Part shown: positions 51,075-59,541 of the stretch, piece by piece | Position numbering within the stretch: the stretch's first letter is position 1 | Layout of the letters: every line of letters starts with the position of its first letter | Notes under the pieces: generated by a model | The model's input: only the letters and a program-made list of their open reading frames with translations | Database searches by the model: none | Told to the model about the DNA's origin: nothing | NCBI GenBank assembly: GCA_947303465.1 | Contig: CAMYYI010000006.1 | Coordinates: 18,810 to 82,809 of the forward strand | DNA length: 64,000 nt | Origin: an uncultured Bacteroidales bacterium | GTDB lineage: Bacteria > Bacteroidota > Bacteroidia > Bacteroidales > UBA932 | Reading direction: 5' to 3' | Program-made: the position numbers and the translations under genes

Positions 51075-51446
51075 AAGGCGGGACCGTAAGCCGGTTTCTG
51101 TTTGTTCTGCCATTTATCTTCGCAACCTACCCCCCGGCATCAGGCGGGCCGCCCTCAACTGCCGGTATATTTGGTCTTGCAGACCCTGGTGCCGTACCCG
51201 CCGCGCATCGCTGCACGGCGTCGTGAGCTCTTGCCTCGCGTTTTCACCCTTAGGCTCCAGCAGATTCTTCACTGCGTTCAGAATGACATGTCATCCCGAG
51301 GCGTAGCCGAAGGATCTCCCTTCAACCCGGTTATTTTCTGTTACGGCTTGCGTAAGGTTACCCCCACCTGTGCTTTCCACAGCAGGGCGCCCTGTTCTGT
51401 CCGGACTTTCCTCAGCATTTCTGCCGCGGCAGACCGTCCCACCTTA
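51075..51446 (-). ncRNA. rnpB: RNase P RNA, type A, with repeat-built P12 arm
   Basis: The catalytic RNA of RNase P matures tRNA 5' ends. On the minus strand the universal GAGGAAAGTCCGGACA segment follows the 5' end, then ACAGAAAATA and AGGGTGAAA, and the ends pair as P1 (AGGTGGGAC with GTCCCGCCT). The order of these blocks matches bacterial type A RNase P RNA. Between ACAGAAAATA and AGGGTGAAA, where helix P12 lies, is a head-to-head pair of dispersed repeats (51262-51317). The -7 box at 51454-51461 fits a transcript start near 51446-51449, and a T run follows the 3' end. Confidence 0.93.
51262..51317. repeat. Head-to-head dispersed repeats forming rnpB P12
   Basis: A 27-bp copy (51262-51288, minus orientation) abuts a 29-bp copy (51289-51317, plus orientation). 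In the RNA they fold back with nearly complete pairing (AGATCCTTC with GAAGAATCT; GGGATGACA with TGTCATTCT including G-U pairs). The 27-bp copy differs from the one at 26855-26881 at few positions. Confidence 0.8.
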
Positions 51447-51453
51447 AATCATA

Positions 51454-51461
51454 CAAATATA
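51454..51461 (-). promoter_or_regulatory. -7 promoter box for rnpB
   Basis: TATATTTG on the minus strand, ending 8 nt before the predicted 5' end of the RNase P RNA. Confidence 0.78.
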
Positions 51462-51474
51462 GAAATAAAATGCA

Positions 51475-51482
51475 TATATTTG
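51475..51482 (+). promoter_or_regulatory. -7 promoter box for the LysR-like HTH gene
   Basis: TATATTTG-TGAACG-ATG: 6 nt to the start codon. The box lies 13 bp from the divergent rnpB box, so the two promoters share their upstream regions. Confidence 0.74.
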
Positions 51483-51488
51483 TGAACG

Positions 51489-51842
51489 ATGACCGACAAG
51501 CGATTGAAGATTTTTGTTGCTGTGGCGGAGTGCGGCGGCTTTACGGCCGCGGCGCACCGGCTGGGGAAAACCCAGTCTGCAGTGAGCCAGAGCATTGCGC
51601 AGCTGGAGGAGGAGGCCGGGGGCGCGCTCCTCGAGCGGGGCTCCAATCCATTGAAACTCACTGAGAAAGGAAGTACGCTGTACGCCTATGCCCTGCGTAT
51701 CCTCTCGCTGTACGACGCCTTGTCAGGAGAGTTCTCCGGCAAGCCTGGCCGGCTTGCAGAAAACACCTGTCTGGACCTCGGCGGCGGCCGTTCTGCAGAA
51801 GTATCTGTAAACGGCGGCAAGTTGGTGATTGATATAAAATAA
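51489..51842 (+). CDS. Short LysR-type HTH protein without effector domain
   Basis: The 117-residue protein contains a clear LysR-type winged helix-turn-helix (MTDKRLKIFVAVAECGGFTAAAHRLGKTQSAVSQSIAQLEEEAGGALLER..LTEKGSTLYAYALRIL) at residues 1-75. The remaining 40 residues do not resemble the LysR substrate-binding domain, which would need about 200 more. It may be a stand-alone DNA-binding protein or a truncated LysR regulator; the ending LDLGGGRSAEVSVNGGKLVIDIK looks like a small ordered tail rather than debris. It is divergent from rnpB and upstream of the porin-pot operon, which it might regulate. Confidence 0.75.
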   Translation: MTDKRLKIFVAVAECGGFTAAAHRLGKTQSAVSQSIAQLEEEAGGALLERGSNPLKLTEKGSTLYAYALRILSLYDALSGEFSGKPGRLAENTCLDLGGGRSAEVSVNGGKLVIDIK

Positions 51843-51850
51843 ATTATTAG

Positions 51851-51858
51851 TACATTTG
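51851..51858 (+). promoter_or_regulatory. -7 promoter box for the porin-like/pot operon
   Basis: TACATTTG, 44 nt before the ATG at 51903, directly after the HTH gene. Confidence 0.72.
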
Positions 51859-51902
51859 CGAACTTTATTTAAGTTGGACTAATATCTTTTTTATGGGTAG
51901 AA

Positions 51903-52952
51903 ATGAAGAAATTGCTTTTGTTCTTCGCAGCGTTGCTGCTATGCTCCCTTGCGCATTCGCAAGAGGCTGAGGAAAACGGCAAATATGCCGAGTTCCAATT
52001 GATCCCGCGTTTTGACTTCAATCCCTATTTCACGCCAGGACAAACGGGCGACGGATCGAGCGGTTTTACATTCGGCAATACTTCAATCTACACTCTAGTC
52101 GAAGGAGCTTTCTCCGATCATGTAGCGTTTACGCTGAGCAATCACTGGGCCGCTATGACCGTCCCGGGGTTCGAGGATACTGCAACCCTCTATCGCAACA
52201 CCCTCTATTCCAATTGCAATAACTGGCTGGATATCGCCAAGTTCGACTTTACATTCGGCAACTGGACATTCACAGTCGGAAAGGACTGCCTGGCATCAGG
52301 CGGCTTCGAGTACGACGACTGGGATGTGGATGTTGATTATATCCTCACCGGAGACAAGGCGCTCATTGCATCCAACCTGTGGTACAACCTGCCTGCATAT
52401 CAGTGGGGCGCATCCGTAGGTTACAGCATCGGCGAGCACACCAACATAGCACTGCAGATGGTAACATCTCCTTTTGGAGAGAGGCCATTTGCAAGCGGTC
52501 TCTTCAGTTATTCCGGAAAACTCAACGGTAATTACGGGCCTTTCTCCAACATGTGGTCCGCTTCTGCAATCCAGCGTCCGGACGGTGGCACCGAGTGGCT
52601 GATTTCCCTCGCCAACCGGCTCGAATTCGCGGATGATTTCACCTTCGGTTTCGACTGGTACAACATGGCAGATGTGTACTACGACGAGGATGAGGCTCCC
52701 ATCGGTCTTCTGGATGGCAATACCTTCCGTGCCAGCCTCGAATGGGCTCCGGAGGATGCCTACTACCTCAAGCTGGCAGGCAATATCTACGAGTGCGGCG
52801 GCGCCCTGTACGACGCCAACGTGGGTGCGGCATTCCATTACTGCCCCCTGGACTGGCTGCAGCTGCACACCGCAGCGGGCTGGGATTTCCTTGGCAATAC
52901 ACTCTCCGCCATGGTCGGTGTAAAAGTTAACTTTACCTTCCTCTCACTTTAG
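51903..52952 (+). CDS. Outer-membrane beta-barrel (porin-like) protein
   Basis: The 349-residue protein has a signal peptide ([20 protein letters not shown]) and alternating aromatic/hydrophobic strands throughout (FEFQL-like [41 protein letters not shown]), ending in KVNFTFLSL. This pattern fits a beta-barrel porin, though no specific family was recognised. The gene lies 2 nt before potA, so an operon with the polyamine transporter is likely, and a role in outer-membrane polyamine entry is an inference. Confidence 0.7.
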   Translation: MKKLLLFFAALLLCSLAHSQEAEENGKYAEFQLIPRFDFNPYFTPGQTGDGSSGFTFGNTSIYTLVEGAFSDHVAFTLSNHWAAMTVPGFEDTATLYRNTLYSNCNNWLDIAKFDFTFGNWTFTVGKDCLASGGFEYDDWDVDVDYILTGDKALIASNLWYNLPAYQWGASVGYSIGEHTNIALQMVTSPFGERPFASGLFSYSGKLNGNYGPFSNMWSASAIQRPDGGTEWLISLANRLEFADDFTFGFDWYNMADVYYDEDEAPIGLLDGNTFRASLEWAPEDAYYLKLAGNIYECGGALYDANVGAAFHYCPLDWLQLHTAAGWDFLGNTLSAMVGVKVNFTFLSL

Positions 52953-52954
52953 CG

Positions 52955-54340
52955 ATGGCGAAAGACTATATCATTGACATACAGCACCTCAGCAAGTCCT
53001 TCGGGGGCGTCAAGGTGCTGGACGACATCAATTTCTACATACGCAAGGGTGAGTTCATCACGCTGCTGGGACCTTCCGGATGCGGCAAGACTACGCTGCT
53101 GCGGCAGATTGCAGGCTTCATCGCTCCGGACGAGGGCAAGATACTGCTCGAGGGCAAGGATATCTCCGGCATCCCTCCGTACGAGCGTCCGCTGAACACG
53201 GTGTTCCAGCGTTACGCACTTTTCCCGCACCTGGACGTCTATGACAATATCGCCTTCGGCCTCAAGCTGCAGAAGCTTGCCCCGGAGGAGATCCAGAAGC
53301 GCGTGAAGAAGATGCTGAAGATGGTGTCCATGACCGACTACGAAGACCGTTCCGTGGACTCCCTTTCCGGCGGACAGCAGCAGAGGGTGGCCATTGCACG
53401 CGCCCTCGTAAACTATCCCAAGGTGCTCCTTCTGGACGAGCCCCTGGCTGCACTGGATCTTAAGATGCGTAAGGATATGCAGCTGGAACTCAAGGAGATA
53501 CACCGTAAGATGGGTATCACCTTCATCTATGTTACCCACGACCAGGAAGAGGCTCTTACGCTCTCCGATACCATCGTGGTCATGAATGAGGGAAAGATTC
53601 AGCAGATAGGCACCCCTACAGACATCTACAACGAGCCCGTCAACTGCTTTGTAGCAGACTTCATAGGCGAGAGCAATATCCTCAAGGGACGTATGATGCG
53701 CGACCGCAGGGTGGCTTTCATCAAGCATGAGTTCGACTGTGTGGACGAGGGCTTCGGTGAAGATGTTCCGGTGGACGTGGTCGTGCGCCCGGAGGACATC
53801 TATTTCACTACCGATCCCGCCAAGTGCCAGTTCACGGCAAAGGTGAACTCCTGCATATTCAAGGGAGTGCACTACGAGATGTGGGTGGATACCGATACCG
53901 GATACGAGCTGATGATACAGGACTACGACCCCTACGAGGTCGGTTCCGAGGTAATGCTTTACATCGATCCGGACGATATCCAGGTCATGCATAAGGAGCG
54001 CACCCGCAACGTGTTCGACGGCAAGATGGTGGATGAGACGCACGTGGAACTGATAGGCGGCGTCTTTGAGTGCAAGGCTCAAGCAGACCTCTCCGCAGGC
54101 GATGAAGTCCGTGCGGAAATCCGCTTTGAGGACGTGGACCTCCTGGACCATCAGGAAGACGGCGTCATTGCCGGAGAAGTCCACTTCCTGCTCTATAAGG
54201 GAGACCATTACCATCTTACCATCCTCACCGAGGAAGGTGACCATATCTGGGTGGATACCAACGACATTTGGGACAAAGGCGACCTGGTGGGCATCAATTT
54301 CAAGCCCAGGGGCATCAAACTGACAAAGAAGAATGATTAA
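52955..54340 (+). CDS. potA: Spermidine/putrescine ABC transporter ATPase PotA
   Basis: The 461-residue ATPase has Walker [10 protein letters not shown], the signature [15 protein letters not shown] and Walker [13 protein letters not shown], with [20 protein letters not shown] typical of PotA. Beyond the ATPase core and the usual TOBE region it has a longer C-terminus, with two TOBE-like stretches ([21 protein letters not shown] and [23 protein letters not shown]), which is about 90 residues more than E. coli PotA. It energises polyamine import at the inner membrane and overlaps potB by 8 bp. Confidence 0.93.
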   Translation: MAKDYIIDIQHLSKSFGGVKVLDDINFYIRKGEFITLLGPSGCGKTTLLRQIAGFIAPDEGKILLEGKDISGIPPYERPLNTVFQRYALFPHLDVYDNIAFGLKLQKLAPEEIQKRVKKMLKMVSMTDYEDRSVDSLSGGQQQRVAIARALVNYPKVLLLDEPLAALDLKMRKDMQLELKEIHRKMGITFIYVTHDQEEALTLSDTIVVMNEGKIQQIGTPTDIYNEPVNCFVADFIGESNILKGRMMRDRRVAFIKHEFDCVDEGFGEDVPVDVVVRPEDIYFTTDPAKCQFTAKVNSCIFKGVHYEMWVDTDTGYELMIQDYDPYEVGSEVMLYIDPDDIQVMHKERTRNVFDGKMVDETHVELIGGVFECKAQADLSAGDEVRAEIRFEDVDLLDHQEDGVIAGEVHFLLYKGDHYHLTILTEEGDHIWVDTNDIWDKGDLVGINFKPRGIKLTKKND

Positions 54341-55103
54341 GCGCAGCTACTGGAGCCTCCCGTACCTCATCTTCATGGTGATGTTCGTGGTGCTGCCCCT
54401 CATCCTGATTGCGGTGTATGCATTCCAGGACGGGTCCGGGCACTTTACGCTGGCCAACATCACCCGTTTCTTTACGGACTCCGATTCCCTCCAGACCTTT
54501 GCCCTCTCCATAGAGATCGCCATAGAGAATACGCTCATCTGCATATTGCTGGGCTATCCGGCGGCGTGGATACTCGCCAACCGCAAGCTGAACCGCAGCG
54601 CGGTGACCGTGATGCTCTTCATCATGCCCATGTGGATCAACGCCCTCATGCGCACGCTCGCTACCGCGGAGCTGTTCAATATGCTGGGCTTCACCCTGGG
54701 CAAGGGAACCCTGCTCTTCGGTATGGTGTACGATTACATTCCCTTCATGATATACCCCATCTACAACATTCTGATGAAGATGGACAATTCCTATGCGGAA
54801 GCTGCCGAAGATCTCGGCGCTACGCCTTGGAAGGTGTTCTGGAAGATAACCGTACCCCTGTCCATGCCGGGTGTAATGAGCGGAGTGCTGATGGTGTTCA
54901 TGCCTACGGTTAGCACCTTCGCCATCTCTGAATTCCTCACCAACAACAAGATAAAGCTCTTCGGTACCATAATCCAGGAGAACATAAACTCCTCCATGTG
55001 GAACTATGGCGCCGCCCTGGCTTTCATCATGCTGCTTATCATAGGTATTACCTCGCTGTTTGGCGACAACAAGGAAACCCAGGCCGAAGGAGGGCTGATC
55101 TAA
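54333..55103 (+). CDS. potB: Spermidine/putrescine ABC transporter permease PotB
   Basis: The 256-residue inner-membrane permease has about six helices and the binding-protein-dependent transport signature [29 protein letters not shown] near residue 155. The opening [29 protein letters not shown] is typical of PotB. It pairs with PotC and overlaps potA by 8 bp. Confidence 0.92.
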   Translation: MIKRSYWSLPYLIFMVMFVVLPLILIAVYAFQDGSGHFTLANITRFFTDSDSLQTFALSIEIAIENTLICILLGYPAAWILANRKLNRSAVTVMLFIMPMWINALMRTLATAELFNMLGFTLGKGTLLFGMVYDYIPFMIYPIYNILMKMDNSYAEAAEDLGATPWKVFWKITVPLSMPGVMSGVLMVFMPTVSTFAISEFLTNNKIKLFGTIIQENINSSMWNYGAALAFIMLLIIGITSLFGDNKETQAEGGLI

Positions 55104-55106
55104 GCC

Positions 55107-55904
55107 ATGAAGAAAGTTCTCGCAAAAGCTTATCTTTACCTGCTGCTGGCGATGCTATATGCGCCGCTGCTCTTTATCGCGATCTTTTCCTTTACCGAGT
55201 CGCGTGTTCTCGGCAACTGGACCGGCTTCTCTACCAAACTGTACGTCAATCTCTTCTCCGGAGGGATGAACGGCGGTTCGTCGCTGCTCGCAGCGGTAGA
55301 GAATACTTTGCTTATTGCATTGATTTCTGCAGCGTTTGCGACCCTGCTGGGCACTGTAGCCGCTATAGGAATATACAATCTCAAGGGGCGCAAGAAAGCT
55401 GCCATGCAGTTTCTCAACAACATCCCCATGATTAATCCGGACATCATTACCGGTGTATCCCTGTTCCTGCTGTTCGTATTCCTTCACGTCAGCCAGGGGT
55501 ATGCAACGGTAGTGCTGGCTCACATAACCTTCTGCACCCCCTATGTGGTTCTCAGCGTAATGCCCAGGCTTGCCCAGATGAACCCCAATATCTACGAGGC
55601 GGCGCTTGACCTCGGAGCTACCCCTGCCCAGGCCCTGCGCAAGGTGCTCATCCCCGAACTGCGCCCCGGTATGATTTCCGGCTTCATCCTGGCATTCACC
55701 ATGTCTCTGGACGACTTTGCCGTGACCTTCTTCACCCGCGGTACCATTGGTCTGGAGACCTTGTCCACCTACATCTATGCAGACGCACGCAAGGGCGGCC
55801 TTACGCCCGAACTCCGTCCGCTGATGACCATTATTTTCCTGATAGTCCTGATTCTCCTGGTGGTAATGAACATGCGCCGGGAAAAGATGAATAAAACCAA
55901 TTAA
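55107..55904 (+). CDS. potC: Spermidine/putrescine ABC transporter permease PotC
   Basis: The 265-residue permease has about six helices and the EAALDLGATPAQALRKVLIPELRPGMISG signature facing PotA. FTESRVLGNWTGFSTKLYVNLFSG and SLDDFAVTFFTRG match PotC. It begins 3 nt after the potB stop and is followed 3 nt later by potD. Confidence 0.92.
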   Translation: MKKVLAKAYLYLLLAMLYAPLLFIAIFSFTESRVLGNWTGFSTKLYVNLFSGGMNGGSSLLAAVENTLLIALISAAFATLLGTVAAIGIYNLKGRKKAAMQFLNNIPMINPDIITGVSLFLLFVFLHVSQGYATVVLAHITFCTPYVVLSVMPRLAQMNPNIYEAALDLGATPAQALRKVLIPELRPGMISGFILAFTMSLDDFAVTFFTRGTIGLETLSTYIYADARKGGLTPELRPLMTIIFLIVLILLVVMNMRREKMNKTN

Positions 55905-55907
55905 TCC

Positions 55908-57203
55908 ATGAAGAAACTCTTAACCGTAGTGGCAGCCGCCGCCCTGCTTGCCTCCTGCATGCAGAACAGGGACCAGATCCTGAAAGTTTACAACTGGTCC
56001 GACTATATCGACGAATCCGTCATCCCTGAGTTCGAACAGTGGTACGAGGAGCAGACCGGCCTCAAGATAAAGGTAATCTATCAGACCTTCGATGTGAACG
56101 AGACCATGCTCTCCAAGATAGAGAAAGGTCACGAGGACTTCGACGTGCTCTGCCCTTCGGACTACATCATCGAGCGCATGCTCCAGAATCATCTGTTGCT
56201 GCCCATAGACCGCAACTTCGGCGAAACGCCCAACTATATAGACGAAAACCTCTCGCCCTATGTGCGCGACCGCTTCGACAAGATGAGCGGCGGCAAGGAC
56301 AACGCCAACGACTATGCAGTGGGCTATATGTGGGGCACCACCGGCATCCTGTATAACGCCAAGTATGTCACGGACGAAGAGGCGTCTACCTGGGACGTGA
56401 TTCGCAATCCCAAGTTCGCCGACAAGATCTTCATCAAGGACTCGCCGCGCGACGTGTTCTCCCAGATTATTATCTATCTGCGCCACGACGATGTGCTCGC
56501 CGGCAAGGTGACGCTCGATGAGCTTATGACCGATTCCTCCGATGATGCCCTGGAGGCCGTAGAAGCCTATATGAAGCAGGTGAGGCCGCTGGTGGCCGGC
56601 TGGGAGGCCGATTTCGGCAAGGATCAGATGACTCAGGAGCGCGGCTGGGTGAGCCTGAACTGGAGCGGCGATGCAGTATGGGCTATCGAAGAGGCCGAAG
56701 AGATGGGAGTCGACCTGCGCTACTCCCTTCCCAAGGAAGGCTTTGCCGTATGGTTCGACGGCTGGGTGATTCCCAAGTTCGCACAGAATATCACGGCCGC
56801 TAAGTACTGGATCAACTTCATGAGCCGTCCCGATATAGTCATACGCAACGTGGATGTTACCGGTTATGTGTCGGTGAGCGGTGCTCCCGAAGTGCTGGAG
56901 GCTTTCATCGATGAGGAGAAGTACGAGCCCATAGACCTGAGTTACTTCTTCGGTCCCGGTGCCGACTCCGTGTGCGTGAACCCTGTACTGTATCCCGACA
57001 AGGCTGATATAGAGCGCAGCACCCAGGAGCACGACTGGGGTGACCGTACGCCCGAGCTGGTTGCCATGTGGAGCCGTGTAAAGGGTGAAAATGCAAACGG
57101 CATGACAGTGGTGGTGGTCGCCGTGTTCCTGGCAGCTCTGGTCGCCATTGCGGTTTATACCCGCGTCGTCAAGAAAAAGAAGAGCCGCGGCCGTAAACGT
57201 TAG
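55908..57203 (+). CDS. potD: Spermidine/putrescine-binding lipoprotein PotD with C-terminal membrane helix
   Basis: The 431-residue protein has a lipobox (MKKLLTVVAAAALLASC, C17), then the PotD fold: VYNWSDYIDESVIPEFEQW, FDVLCPSDYIIERM, WGTTGILYN and VSLNWSGDAVWAIEEAEE, the last being the polyamine-contacting segment. Unlike typical PotD it continues past the binding domain with a predicted transmembrane helix (TVVVVAVFLAALVAIAVYTRVV) and a basic tail (KKKKSRGRKR) at the end. It would thus be held to the membrane at both ends. Fourth cistron of the operon. Confidence 0.92.
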   Translation: MKKLLTVVAAAALLASCMQNRDQILKVYNWSDYIDESVIPEFEQWYEEQTGLKIKVIYQTFDVNETMLSKIEKGHEDFDVLCPSDYIIERMLQNHLLLPIDRNFGETPNYIDENLSPYVRDRFDKMSGGKDNANDYAVGYMWGTTGILYNAKYVTDEEASTWDVIRNPKFADKIFIKDSPRDVFSQIIIYLRHDDVLAGKVTLDELMTDSSDDALEAVEAYMKQVRPLVAGWEADFGKDQMTQERGWVSLNWSGDAVWAIEEAEEMGVDLRYSLPKEGFAVWFDGWVIPKFAQNITAAKYWINFMSRPDIVIRNVDVTGYVSVSGAPEVLEAFIDEEKYEPIDLSYFFGPGADSVCVNPVLYPDKADIERSTQEHDWGDRTPELVAMWSRVKGENANGMTVVVVAVFLAALVAIAVYTRVVKKKKSRGRKR

Positions 57204-57205
57204 AC

Positions 57206-58384
57206 ATGGATATTGCAGTACTGGGCGTAGGAAACCGTGCGCGCAAATATTTGAGCTGCCTTCCGGACGGAGTCCGGGTGGCCTGCCTGGTGGAGCCGGA
57301 GGAAATCCGTCTGCGTCAGGCAGCAGAGCGTCATGGAGTACCGCCCGAGTGCTGTTTCAGCAATTCCGAGGATTTTTTCTCAGCCCCTCATTCCGGAATA
57401 GAAGCGGCCATTATTGCCGCTCCCGATTTGCTTCATCTGCCGCTGGCCATGGCTTGCGTGGAGCGGGGGTGGCACGTGCTGCTGGAGAAACCGGCGGCGA
57501 CAAGCGATCACCAGTACCGCATGCTCATGGAAGCTGCAATGAGGGCCGGCGTGCATGTGGGTGTGTGCCTGGAGCTGCGCCTGCATCCGTTTTTCAGACG
57601 TATACGCGAGTTGGCGGCGGAGCTCGGGCCCATCTCCAGAATAGACCACGAGGAGCATATCGGTCCTGACCGTATGGCTCACACTTTCGTGCGGGGATTG
57701 TGGTCACGTAAGGCCGCCACCGGCCCCATATTCCTTTCCAAATGCTGTCACGATGCCGACTTCCTCATGTGGCTGGCTGGTGCAGGCGTAGCGGAAGAGG
57801 TTCACAGCCGCGGTGCTATAACCCGTTTCAGGAGTTCCTGTGCACCTGATGGCGCCGCGGAACGCTGCGTCGACTGCCCCCTCGAGAGAGAGTGCCCCTA
57901 CTCGGCCGTGGATCTTTACCAGAGACGTCAGGAGTGGATAAGCGGCTTCGACGTACCGGAGGGCCAGACTCTTGGCGACGTGATACGCGAGGAACTGCGT
58001 AACGGCCGCTATGGGCGTTGCGTCTATCATTGTGACAACGACGTTTACGATACCCAGACCGTAACTGCTCTGCTGGACGGCGGCATCCGCCTTAACATGC
58101 ATCTTGAAGGTACGAGCATGCGGGAGGGCAGGGTAACCCAGATAATAGGGGAGAGGGGTATGCTGCTTGCCGAAAGCGGGCGTGTGAGCCTGATGCTGGA
58201 CGGCTCCATCGTGGCACAGGAAGAAGACGATTATTCCTCTTTGAACGACGCTCCGCTTCATGCAGGAGCAGATGCCGAACTCCTCCGCGACTTTTTCGAC
58301 TGCATTGCAGGCGGACGCGAACCTGCCGCTTCCCTTCGTGCCGCATATCCGGGCCACCATCTTTGTTTCCAGGCCGGGGATTGA
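57206..58384 (+). CDS. Gfo/Idh/MocA-family oxidoreductase
   Basis: The 392-residue protein has an N-terminal Rossmann fold (MDIAVLGVGNRARKYL, AAIIAAPDLLHLPLAMACVERGWHVLLEKPAATSDHQY) and the C-terminal Gfo/Idh domain with HDADFLMWLAG. A cysteine cluster CVDCPLERECPYSAVDLY (about 222-239) is seen in many members and may bind a metal. It starts 2 nt after potD, so it is probably the last gene of that operon, yet its substrate (a sugar or cyclitol is usual) cannot be inferred. It has no signal peptide. Confidence 0.88.
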   Translation: MDIAVLGVGNRARKYLSCLPDGVRVACLVEPEEIRLRQAAERHGVPPECCFSNSEDFFSAPHSGIEAAIIAAPDLLHLPLAMACVERGWHVLLEKPAATSDHQYRMLMEAAMRAGVHVGVCLELRLHPFFRRIRELAAELGPISRIDHEEHIGPDRMAHTFVRGLWSRKAATGPIFLSKCCHDADFLMWLAGAGVAEEVHSRGAITRFRSSCAPDGAAERCVDCPLERECPYSAVDLYQRRQEWISGFDVPEGQTLGDVIREELRNGRYGRCVYHCDNDVYDTQTVTALLDGGIRLNMHLEGTSMREGRVTQIIGERGMLLAESGRVSLMLDGSIVAQEEDDYSSLNDAPLHAGADAELLRDFFDCIAGGREPAASLRAAYPGHHLCFQAGD

Positions 58385-58412
58385 ATTTTTTGCCAAGTAT
58401 CGGTTTATTTGC

Positions 58413-58420
58413 TATATTTG
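58413..58420 (+). promoter_or_regulatory. -7 promoter box for the NahK-like kinase gene
   Basis: TATATTTG, 17 nt before the ATG at 58438. It excludes the longer frame starting at 58363. Confidence 0.76.
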
Positions 58421-58437
58421 TCAAAACCACATTTAAC

Positions 58438-59517
58438 ATGAATCTGGAGAATATAGCAAAGCGCTTTGCCATTGAGGGTGAAGTAAAAGAAATCAAGCCG
58501 CTCGGCAACGGCCTCATTAACGACACTTACAAGATTACCACGACCGGTCCCAAGGCATATGTGCTGCAGAGGGTGAACAACGCTATCTTTACAGACGTAG
58601 ACCTGCTGCAAAACAATATAGTGGCGGTTACGGGGCATATACGCCGCAAACTGGAAGCCGCAGGGGAGAAGGACATAGACCGCAAGGTACTCACTTTCGT
58701 GCCGCTGGTAGACAGCCCCAAGACCTATTGCGTGGTGGAAGACAAATACTGGCGTGTCTCCGTCTTCATCCCGGACGCATATACCTTCGAAACCGTGGAT
58801 CCCAAGTACTCCCGATTTGCCGGTGAGGCATTCGGCCGTTTCGAGGCTATGCTGGCCGACCTTGACGAGCCTCTGGGAGAGACCATTCCGGATTTCCACA
58901 ACATGGAACTCCGCGCCCGTCAGCTGCATGAGGCGGTTGCCGCCGACAAGGTGGGCCGTATGGCCGAACCCGAGGTGCAGGCCATCCTGGCCGAACTCCT
59001 GCCCTTCGAGGAGGAGATGTGCAAGGCTGAGCGCATGCATCGCGAGGGTGTGCTGCCCAAGCGTATCTGCCACTGCGACACCAAGGTCAACAACATGATG
59101 TTCGATGCCGACGGCAACGTACTCTGCGTCATAGACCTGGACACCGTCATGCCGAGTTTCGTATTCTCCGACTTCGGCGACTTCCTGCGCACCGCGGCCA
59201 ATACCGTGGCCGAGGACGACCCTGCAGTGGACAAGGTGGACTTCAAGATGGATATCTTCGAGGCTTTTGCAGAGGGGTATATCAAATCCGCCAAGACCTT
59301 CCTGACCCCCGTGGAGAGGGAGAACCTGCCTTACGCCGCCTGCCTCTTCCCTTACATGCAGGCAGTACGCTTCTTTGCCGACTACATCAACGGCGACACT
59401 TACTACAAGATCAAGTATCCCGAGCACAACCTGTTGCGCACCCGCAACCAGGTGGCCCTTTTTAAGGCCGCCCGTGCCAAGGTTCCTGCAATGCAGGCAA
59501 TCCTGGCGGCCCTTTAG
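58438..59517 (+). CDS. Phosphotransferase resembling N-acetylhexosamine 1-kinase
   Basis: The 359-residue protein has an aminoglycoside-phosphotransferase/choline-kinase fold: a glycine loop (PLGNGLINDTYKITT) at the start, YVLQRVNN with the ATP lysine replaced by Gln-Arg context, the catalytic HCDTKVNNMMFD near residues 211-222 and the metal-binding IDLDTVMPSFVFSDFGDFLRT. This matches N-acetylhexosamine 1-kinases (NahK), which phosphorylate GlcNAc/GalNAc at C1. Its position just before a GH109 gene supports that substrate. Annotation as an antibiotic kinase would be misleading. Confidence 0.78.
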   Translation: MNLENIAKRFAIEGEVKEIKPLGNGLINDTYKITTTGPKAYVLQRVNNAIFTDVDLLQNNIVAVTGHIRRKLEAAGEKDIDRKVLTFVPLVDSPKTYCVVEDKYWRVSVFIPDAYTFETVDPKYSRFAGEAFGRFEAMLADLDEPLGETIPDFHNMELRARQLHEAVAADKVGRMAEPEVQAILAELLPFEEEMCKAERMHREGVLPKRICHCDTKVNNMMFDADGNVLCVIDLDTVMPSFVFSDFGDFLRTAANTVAEDDPAVDKVDFKMDIFEAFAEGYIKSAKTFLTPVERENLPYAACLFPYMQAVRFFADYINGDTYYKIKYPEHNLLRTRNQVALFKAARAKVPAMQAILAAL

Positions 59518-59541
59518 TGATTCTGTAATTCATTAAATACT

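Noticed and set aside
51102..51485. 127-codon plus-strand frame between glpA and the HTH gene
   Set aside because: It is antisense to rnpB, whose conserved RNA motifs explain this stretch.
58438..59517. Aminoglycoside resistance kinase
   Set aside because: The fold is shared, but the sequence pattern and the GH109 neighbour fit an amino-sugar kinase better, and no resistance or mobility context is present.
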